Positions 1 through 6,300 of a stretch of DNA of 9,814 nucleotides are shown here, in pieces. This stretch comes from DAIDJM01 sp964250215. GTDB taxonomy: Bacteria > Pseudomonadota > Alphaproteobacteria > Acetobacterales > Acetobacteraceae. Within the stretch, counting starts at the first letter, position 1; each line of letters starts with the position of its first letter. The notes under the pieces are model-generated. The model saw only the letters and a list, made by a program, of their open reading frames with translations, was not told where the DNA came from and ran no database searches. The stretch spans positions 1 through 9,814 of the forward strand of contig CAXUEX010000109.1 of NCBI GenBank assembly GCA_964250215.1. Direction: 5' to 3'. Made by a program: the position numbers and the translations under genes.

Positions 1-1213
1 GCCGCCGCTGTGGCAGGTGCCGCAACCGCTCGGCCAATACGGCCGCGCTGCCCAGCCGGCGCGTTGGATCGCCGTCGCAAGCCGCCGCGATATCCTGCCG
101 CAGCAGTGGATCGGCGACCCGGCTTTCCCAACCCGGCGCGAGCGGGGCCGCCAGATCGCCCACCACGAGCTGGAACAGCACCACGCCGAGCGCAAAGATG
201 TCGCCCTGCACGGTAGGGGTGCGCCCGGCCAGCAGTTCCGGCGCGCGATAGGGCAGCGTGAAGCTGCTGTCGGTTTCCTCCACTGTGGGCAGCCTCGTGA
301 TGCCGAAAGCGTCGAGCTGCGCCGGATCCAGCACGCGGCCGCTGCCGAAATCGGCTAGCCGGATGCGCGGCTCGCCCGCCGCGTCGCGCCAGATCAGCAC
401 GTTGCCGGGTTTCAGGTCACGGTGCAGCACGCCCATGCCGTGTGCCGCAGCCAGCGCCTCGGCGATTTCAGCCACCAGCGCTACCCGGGTTTCCATCGAC
501 AGGGCAGCCGCGCCGCCGCAAGCCGCCAGGAACTGCGCCAGATTGCCTTCGGCGCTCCACTCGGTCTCAAGGAAGTAGGGCGGCTCTTCCAGATTGGCGG
601 CCAGAACGCGGGCGATGTCGTCGCGCGGCCCGAGCCCGGCGCGCAGCAGGCGCGATACCGCGATCTCGCGCCGGAGCGCGGCCAGCCGGGCCGAGTCCTC
701 GGCGAACTTGAAGACGCGCCGCTCGGCGCCCCCGACGATCTCGGCGAGCCACACATCGCCGAATCCGCCGATGGCGAGCCGCTGCCGCAGCCGCCAGCCG
801 GGCCGGTGCGGCACGGCCGTATCCGGCGCCAGATCGACGGCGGCCGGCCTTGGTGCCGGGTGCGAGCTGCCGCTCACCCGTACGTCCGCCGCGAGCCGGT
901 AGCCGTAGCCGTGCACGGTGCGGATCAGCTTCTGGTCGGCATCGCCCAGCGCCTGACGCAGGCGCGAGAGACATTTCGTGAGCGAGGCCTCGGTCACGAT
1001 CCGGTCGGGCCAGAGGGCGTCGAGCAGCTCCTCCTTGGTCACCACCTCGCCAGCGTGGCGCAGCAGCAGCAGCAGCAGCTCCAGCGGCCGACGCTCCAGG
1101 GGCACCGGGCGGCCGGCAACCGTGAGGACCAGCGCCGCCTCATCGAACTGCACCGGCCCGAAGCTCCAAACGAGCGCGCCGGTGCCGGGAACAACTTGCC
1201 GGATTTCGGTCAA
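1..1213 (-). CDS. Winged-helix DNA-binding domain fused to Ser/Thr protein kinase (C-terminus off the left edge)
   Basis: An open frame of 404 codons runs off the left edge. Residues about 16-108 form an OmpR/PhoB-type winged helix: LERRPLELLLLLL, then GEVVTKEELLDALWP, then the wing IRTVHGYGYRL at 97-107. A linker of about 30 residues rich in Pro and Ala follows. A Hanks-type kinase starts near 140, with a glycine loop IGGFGDVW (148-155), beta-3 Lys169, alpha-C Glu183, catalytic loop HRDLKPGN (264-271), DFG (288-290), APE (324-326), DIFALG (339-343) and the late Arg of DPTRRL. All key kinase residues are present, so it should be active. No membrane segment is visible in this part, which suggests a cytoplasmic protein that could phosphorylate targets and bind promoters. 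The TTG start is chosen because GGGGAGG lies 5 nt upstream and no ATG or GTG occurs in frame before the upstream stop at 1268-1270. It is transcribed divergently from the exported-protein gene at 1355. Family relatives often carry further C-terminal domains, which cannot be seen here. Confidence 0.9.
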   Translation of the reverse strand, partial: MTEIRQVVPGTGALVWSFGPVQFDEAALVLTVAGRPVPLERRPLELLLLLLRHAGEVVTKEELLDALWPDRIVTEASLTKCLSRLRQALGDADQKLIRTVHGYGYRLAADVRVSGSSHPAPRPAAVDLAPDTAVPHRPGWRLRQRLAIGGFGDVWLAEIVGGAERRVFKFAEDSARLAALRREIAVSRLLRAGLGPRDDIARVLAANLEEPPYFLETEWSAEGNLAQFLAACGGAAALSMETRVALVAEIAEALAAAHGMGVLHRDLKPGNVLIWRDAAGEPRIRLADFGSGRVLDPAQLDAFGITRLPTVEETDSSFTLPYRAPELLAGRTPTVQGDIFALGVVLFQLVVGDLAAPLAPGWESRVADPLLRQDIAAACDGDPTRRLGSAAVLAERLRHLPQRR

Positions 1214-1218
1214 TCGCG

Positions 1219-1225
1219 CCTCCCC
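1219..1225 (-). promoter_or_regulatory. Ribosome binding site of the winged-helix kinase
   Basis: On the minus strand GGGGAGG lies 5 nt before the TTG at 1213-1211. It is the strongest Shine-Dalgarno match near this gene and decides the choice of a TTG start. Confidence 0.65.
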
Positions 1226-1232
1226 GCAACAG

Positions 1233-1265
1233 AATATAGCGCTGGCCGCTACGATTTCGGAAATC
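1233..1265 (-). promoter_or_regulatory. Candidate promoter and palindromic operator of the kinase gene
   Basis: On the minus strand a TATATT sequence (1238-1233) sits about 20 nt before the kinase start. A 17-nt spacer would put the -35 at 1261-1256, where no good -35 match is seen. This exact spot is covered by a 13-bp palindrome GATTTC-G-GAAATC (1253-1265). A palindrome over a -35 is a typical repressor position, so autoregulation by the winged-helix domain is possible. The promoter itself is weakly supported, and the implied transcript would begin almost at the Shine-Dalgarno sequence. The rest of the 141-bp gap (1214-1354) shows no convincing promoter for the plus-strand gene. Confidence 0.25.
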
Positions 1266-1354
1266 CGTCAGGATTTTTTCACCGTGCCAGTTCATGCCTT
1301 GTCGACGGCACCGGCACGCGCTGGACCGTTTCGCAAATTCACGAGGAAACCAAC

Positions 1355-1846
1355 ATGTTCATTCGCACGATCGTGGCCGCTTCCGGCGTAGCCCTGGCGT
1401 TCGCCGGTGCGGCCCAGGCGCAGGCGCTGGGCAATTACAGCGGCACCCAGGCCAACGGGGCGGGCATCAGCATGACCGTCGCTACCGATACCACCACGGG
1501 CAGCCCGGAAATTACCGGCTTCGGGGTCAGCATCACCGGCAATTGCAGGCCTTCAGGCAGCATCAATACCGGCTGGGGCATTGGCCCGAACGTCGATTTC
1601 GCGCACGGCAAAGCCAGGTTCGTATTCGGCAACGGCTACCCGTATCTCTTCCTCAATGTCGTCCTGTCGGTGGACAGCAGCAACAACGTCACCGGCACGA
1701 TCGTGGAGTCCACGCCGAGCTTCGCCGCCTACACGAAATTTCCAAAGAAGGCAATTTTCTGCTCGGTGCCCAAACAGTCGTTCACGATGACGTATCAGGG
1801 CATGAATGCCATCAAGATGCCGGCGCACACCAATTACGTGCGATAA
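1355..1846 (+). CDS. Small exported protein with one cysteine pair, function unknown
   Basis: 163 residues. The ATG is preceded by GAGGAA (1343-1348) at a 6-nt spacing, a good ribosome binding site. Residues 1-24 form a clear Sec-type signal peptide: a short basic N-region (MFIRT), an Ala/Val-rich hydrophobic core and AQA near 21-24 as a likely signal peptidase I site. The mature part of about 140 residues is rich in Gly, Thr, Ser and Asn and has alternating beta-strand character. It has two cysteines, C64 (in GNCRPSG) and C136 (in AIFCSVP), which could form a disulfide. The opening GNYSGTQANG and the central Cys resemble small exported proteins I have seen unnamed in proteobacteria, but I cannot assign a family. 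The frame stays open far upstream, antisense to the kinase, but the signal peptide and ribosome binding site fix the start here. A strong hairpin follows 18 bp after the stop. It is likely periplasmic or secreted; the function is unknown. Confidence 0.85.
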   Translation: MFIRTIVAASGVALAFAGAAQAQALGNYSGTQANGAGISMTVATDTTTGSPEITGFGVSITGNCRPSGSINTGWGIGPNVDFAHGKARFVFGNGYPYLFLNVVLSVDSSNNVTGTIVESTPSFAAYTKFPKKAIFCSVPKQSFTMTYQGMNAIKMPAHTNYVR

Positions 1847-1864
1847 CCGGAACAACGCCGCCGA

Positions 1865-1896
1865 AAGCGGGAAACAGGTGATTCTGTTTCCCGCTT
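1865..1896 (+). terminator. Perfect 13-bp hairpin after the exported-protein gene
   Basis: A perfect 13-bp inverted repeat, AAGCGGGAAACAG pairing with CTGTTTCCCGCTT around the 6-nt loop GTGATT, starts 18 bp after the stop at 1846. It is very likely a transcript end or a 3'-protecting structure. It lacks a following run of T, so factor-independent termination would be weak. Confidence 0.6.
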
Positions 1897-1918
1897 AGGC
1901 TGCGCGCAACCGCAGCCT
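1897..1918 (+). repeat. Second perfect hairpin, directly abutting the first
   Basis: AGGCTGCG (1897-1904) pairs with CGCAGCCT (1911-1918) around the loop CGCAAC, an 8-bp perfect stem. It begins at the very next base after the preceding hairpin and is followed by TTC. It could be a second terminator stem or part of the leader of the gene at 1960, which starts 41 bp later. A related stem with the same loop core occurs at 7563-7589. Confidence 0.55.
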
Positions 1919-1959
1919 TCTAGCCAACAAGCAAAGTTGTCCAGCGAAAGGCGACAGGC

Positions 1960-2487
1960 ATGTCTTACGTGAGAAATGACCCAAGGCGACGTGCGCGGCA
2001 TGGCTTTGCGCTCAGCGGCACGTCGAGCCGAGCTATTGTTTTTGCCGCGGCAATTTCCGGCATCAGCCAAGTGGCGGTTGCCGGCTCCGACCTCTATGGG
2101 TCGAAGGTGACTGGCCGCCAGCTCTTTCCCAACAAGCACACGGTCTCGGCCGGGCCGGCCAAGGCGGTCGTCGGTCCGGGCGTCGAATTCCCGCCCGGCA
2201 CGTTGGGCGGAGACGGGCAACAGGTGATCGATATCACCCGAAACCAATTGCTCTTCGAGCCAAACTACACCGGAAGGTTCAAGGTGGCGGCATTCAACGG
2301 CTACAGTTTCAATTTTCGGGGCGCGCCGGTGTTTTCTGCGGTGACAGTCGATGCGGCGAGCACGATCGCGCCAAAATCGCTGAAATTCACAGGCTCGTCC
2401 GTTACGTTCAACGTCGAAGGTGTCACGGTGCAATCCAGCAACACGCTCATCCTGGATTTCGCCTTCAAAGCGGCGTCGAGGCAATAG
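1960..2487 (+). CDS. Small exported protein, function unknown
   Basis: 175 residues, stop TAG. The start has GAAAGG (1946-1951) 8 nt upstream. The N-terminus has an unusually long basic region (RNDPRRRARHG), then a hydrophobic stretch at about 24-41 ending AVA|GS, a plausible signal peptidase site after residue 41. The mature part has no cysteine. Its C-terminal half (FNGYSFNF near 112-119, a VTVDAAST strand, and a Val/Leu-rich end finishing LILDFAF) resembles a beta-rich module I have seen in exported proteins, including some that carry PEP-CTERM sorting signals. No such sorting signal is present here. AT-richer codons look more frequent than in the flanking genes, a weak hint of separate origin. 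It lies downstream of the other exported gene on the same strand, but two hairpins separate them, so it may have its own promoter. Its 3' end comes within 11 bp of the convergent moxR-type gene. The function is unknown. Confidence 0.75.
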   Translation: MSYVRNDPRRRARHGFALSGTSSRAIVFAAAISGISQVAVAGSDLYGSKVTGRQLFPNKHTVSAGPAKAVVGPGVEFPPGTLGGDGQQVIDITRNQLLFEPNYTGRFKVAAFNGYSFNFRGAPVFSAVTVDAASTIAPKSLKFTGSSVTFNVEGVTVQSSNTLILDFAFKAASRQ

Positions 2488-2498
2488 CGTTTCACGCA

Positions 2499-3344
2499 CT
2501 AGCCCTCGCGCCGCGCCAGAAACGCCAATCGTTCGAACAGATGCACGTCCTGCTCGTTCTTCAGCAGCGCGCCATGCAGCGGCGGGATCGCCACGTGCCG
2601 GTCGGGGCTGCGCAGCGCCTCGGCCGGCATATCCTCGATCATCAACAGCTTCAACCAGTCGAGAAATTCGCTTGTGGCCGGCTTCTTCTTCAGCCCTGGC
2701 AGGTCGCGGATGCGGAAGAACGCCGTGAGCGCCTCACGCACCAGATCCTGCCGGATGTGGGGATAATGCGCCTGCACGATCCGTTCCATGGTCTCGCGGT
2801 CGGGAAAGCGGATGTAGTGGAAGAAGCAGCGGCGCAAGAAGGCGTCGGGCAGCTCCTTTTCGTTGTTCGAGGTGATGATCACCACCGGACGGTGGCGCGC
2901 CAGCACGGTCTGCCGCGTCTCATAGACGAAGAACTGCATACGATCCAGTTCCAGTAGCAGATCGTTCGGGAACTCGATATCGGCCTTGTCGATCTCGTCG
3001 ATCAGCAGCACGACGCGCGTTTCGCTCGCCAGCGCGTCCCACAGCTTGCCGCGCACGATGTAGTTGCCGATATCGTGCACGCGTTCGTCGCCGAGCTGGC
3101 CGTCACGCAGGCGCGAGACCGCGTCGTATTCGTAGAGGCCCTGCTGCGCTTTCGTGGTGCTCTTGATGTGCCATTCAATAAGCGGCAGTTCGAGGCTGGA
3201 TGCGACTTCCTGGGCCAGCACGGTCTTGCCGGTGCCGGGTTCGCCCTTCACCAGCAAGGGCCTTTCCAGGGCCACGGCAGCGTTCACGGCCACCTCCAGG
3301 TCACGGGAGGCGATGTAGCGGGCAGTGGTGCGGAAATCGGCCAT
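2499..3344 (-). CDS. MoxR-family AAA+ ATPase
   Basis: 281 residues, the normal full length for the family. It has Walker A GEPGTGKT (34-41), Walker B LLIDEID with D116 and E117, a sensor-1 stretch IITSNNEKELPDAFLRRC (156-173) with paired arginines as finger candidates, and the MoxR-type segment STTKAQQGLYEYDAVSRL (62-79). MoxR ATPases act as ATP-driven chaperones that mature or activate partners, usually with a VWA-domain protein encoded next to them (family knowledge). No VWA gene is present: downstream is a convergent exported-protein gene, and upstream on the same strand is the giant repeat protein, 48 bp away with no obvious terminator between. The ATG start is supported by the match to the usual family N-terminus; the ribosome binding site (AGCGGCG) is poor, which would fit translation from a longer shared transcript. 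The substrate is unknown. The family call is very secure. Confidence 0.95.
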   Translation of the reverse strand: MADFRTTARYIASRDLEVAVNAAVALERPLLVKGEPGTGKTVLAQEVASSLELPLIEWHIKSTTKAQQGLYEYDAVSRLRDGQLGDERVHDIGNYIVRGKLWDALASETRVVLLIDEIDKADIEFPNDLLLELDRMQFFVYETRQTVLARHRPVVIITSNNEKELPDAFLRRCFFHYIRFPDRETMERIVQAHYPHIRQDLVREALTAFFRIRDLPGLKKKPATSEFLDWLKLLMIEDMPAEALRSPDRHVAIPPLHGALLKNEQDVHLFERLAFLARREG

Positions 3345-3392
3345 GCGCGCCGCTTACACCGGGCCGCACGCGCCGTCACCCCGCGGGTCGGC

Positions 3393-6300
3393 TTACGGGT
3401 GATAGGTGATGAGCGCGGCGCCGCCGCTATCCGCGCCCACGTGAAATCCCGAAGCCGTCCACGCGCCGAAAATCGTGACATTCGCGCTGTGCGTGCCGTC
3501 GGTGAGCGACAGCGTGCCCTGGCCGTTGCCTTGCACGTAGCTGAGCTGCGTATTCGCCGCGAGCATGTCCTGGATGTCGAGCGCGTCGTTGATGCCCCAA
3601 TTGCCGATACGCGCGCCGTTCAGATCGTTGCTGGGGCCGGTAAAGATGTCGCCCACCGGGCTCGCCCAGAACAGCATGGCGGGCGCGTTCGCGGCGATGG
3701 CGATCGTGCCGCTGCCATGCGCCTGCGCGGTGTAGGTGATATCGGTGCCGCCGTGCCCATCCGGCGCGCCGGAAAGCTCGCCCGCGAGCAACGATGTGGC
3801 ATTCAGCCGAAAATTGAAACTCGGCGACGTGGCCACCAGCGTGCCGGAGGCAAGCGCGAGGGCCTGCAACTGCATGCCCGTGAGATCAACTGTATCTCCC
3901 GTGTTGTAACCCGCAACGGCGGCGCCGAATCCGCTCGCCAGATCCAGTTTCAGCGTTTCGCTGGCGGCCGAGAAACTCACGGTTTGGCTGGAGGCGACGT
4001 TGCCGGCAAGTTCCAATGTGCATTTCGGATCGATCAGCAGCGAGCCGGTTCCGGTAATCGATTGCGCAAGCGCCAGAACCTGTCCGAAAGAGGATTGGAT
4101 CGTGCCGTCGTTCAGCACGGGCGCCAAGATCGTGCCGAGGCCCTGGATCAGTCCGCCCGGAAGATTGGCGAGCGGCACGGCGGGAAACAGTCCGCTGCCG
4201 GTGGACTCGGCCAGCACGCCGCCCGTGATCTTCAAGGTGCCCGCATTGCTGAACGGCGTGCTGCCGGCATTCGGCGCCGCATAGTAGTTCCAGAGCGAAA
4301 TCTGCAGGCTCGATCCCTGTGACAGCGCGATCTCGCCCTGGTTTGTGAAGCTAACGCCACCCAGCACCACATTGTCGTTGCCGCCGATCAGCAGGCCGCC
4401 GGTATTGAGAAAAAAGCTGCTGCTCAGCGTGAGCGTGCCGCCGGCATTGCCGGCCAGGATCATGCCTTCGTTCACGATGCTGTCGGTCCACTGGCCAAAA
4501 TTCGCATCGCCAATGGTGCCGAACAGGTTGGCGGTTCGGATCATGGCGTGCGCGCCGATGGTGAGCGTGCTGCCGGGCGCCACCGTCAGTTCCGGAGGCG
4601 CAACTTTCATGCCTTGATAGGTCAGGCTGGCATCGCCGACGTAGAGCGTGGCACTGTCGAGCGTCTCGGTTCCGGCCACGATCAGGCGTGTCACCGGCCC
4701 GGTCAGCAGCACGCTGCCGGGCATGGTGCCGGAGAGATCGGTGAGCGCGAGGCCATTGGCGATAGCCAGCGTTTGGAACGGGCGGGAGAGATCGAGCACG
4801 CCGCGATAGGTCACGCCATTCAACGTGGCGGCACCGCCGGCCAGCAGGCCGCCGCCTTCGTTCACGACCGTGCCGCCCAGGATCGTGCCGGTCAGCCCCA
4901 GCCGGCCCCATGCGCTGCCGGTGCCCAGCGTTAGCGTGCCGCCGGTGGCGTCCAGCGTGCCGGAAACCGAAATCGCCGCGTTCGACAGCTCCAGGCTGCC
5001 GAGTTGGGCGAGCATGAGATCGTCGGCAATGGCCAGCGTGGCGTTGGCGATCCCGATCGTGCCGGAATTGCTGAACATCGCGGCATCGATTGCGAGCGTA
5101 TCGCCGTTGCTGACCGAGATCGTGCCGTTGTTCATGAAATCGGCGCCGCCAAGCGCCAGCGTGCCGCCGGCCAGGGCCGCCACGATCATGCCGGCGTTCA
5201 CGATCGCATCGCCCGCCAGATCCGAAGCCAGCCCGATATCGGCGAGCGCCCCGGCCTGGGTGATCGTCAGCCCCGCGCCCAGCGTGAGCGTGCTGCCGCC
5301 GGTGACGGAATAATCGTGCAGCCCGTCGATCGCGGCGGCTGCGCCTGCCGCGCCCAGCATGACCTGCCCATGCGCCAGCGTTTCGCTGCCCTGAAATGCC
5401 AGGACCGCGCCGGCGCCGGTGATTTCCGCCATGCCCGCGAGCGTCAGCCCGTCACGGATGCGCAGATATTCGCGCGCCTGGGTAAGCCCGAGCGTGCCGA
5501 TGTAGCTCACGCCGTCGAGCAGCGCTCCCCCGCCGGCGCCAGGTGATAGATAGCCGCCGGCATCACGGATCGTGCCGCCGGCGATCGTGCCGGAGAGGCT
5601 GAGCCAGGGCAGCGTTCCGCCCGGCCCGAGTGTGAGCGTGCTGCCGGCATTGCCGAGCGTGCCGAGCAGCGCGATGGTGCCGCTGGTTTCGCTGATTTGG
5701 CCGAGTTGGGTGGTGCCGAAGCTGCCGGCGAGTTCCAGCGTGCCGCCGTTCACCACGATGCTGCCGGTGTTGGACCAGGTGGGCGGCTGATACGGATCGC
5801 CCGGCGCGCCCAATTCCAGCACCGCGCCGGAGCCGATCGTGATGCCACCGGTGTTGGAGAATTGCGCCGCGCTCACCAGCACGGTATCGCCGTTGCTGGC
5901 GGCGATCGTGCCTTCGTTGATAAGGGTGCCGTAGCCGCCCAGCGTCAGCGTGCCGCCATGCACGCCGGCAGCGATCGTGGCTTGGGAAATCAACGTGTCG
6001 GACAGGCCCACGCCGGGGATGGGCGTTTGCGCATTCGCATCGATTGCCGCGTTCGCGCCGGCCTGCGTGACGCTGAGCCCGGGTCCGAGCGTGGCCGTGG
6101 TGGCCTGGCTGGCGAGTAGCGGATCGGTGGTGCCGAGCACGGCGGCAGCCGCGTTGCTGCCCAGCGCGATTGCGGCCTCATCCAGCGTGGTGATGCCTTG
6201 CAGCAGCAGCGCCGCGTTGGCTCCGGTGACGGTGGCCGTGCCCGGGCCACCGCCGCCCGAGATCAAGCCGGAGTCGCCGGTGAGGGTGACGGCTGCATTC

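Noticed and set aside
1063..1080. Run of six CTG codons (poly-Leu) in the winged-helix domain as a possible unstable repeat
   Set aside because: It falls in the first helix of the domain, where a Leu-rich stretch is normal for this family.
422..1354. Long plus-strand open frame in phase with the exported protein, opposite the kinase gene
   Set aside because: The reverse strand encodes a full kinase with all motifs, and the plus-strand translation is low-complexity Arg/Gly/Gln-rich. The signal peptide and ribosome binding site place the true start at 1355.
1834..2499. Minus-strand open frame of 221 codons over the second exported-protein gene
   Set aside because: It is opposite a gene with signal peptide and ribosome binding site and also crosses the tandem hairpins. 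The translation is Arg-rich without motifs.
3075..4322. 415-codon plus-strand open frame over the end of the giant gene and the start of moxR
   Set aside because: It spans two well-supported minus-strand genes and their gap. The product is an Arg/Gly/Ala-rich mixture with no domain, as expected for antisense of GC-rich genes.
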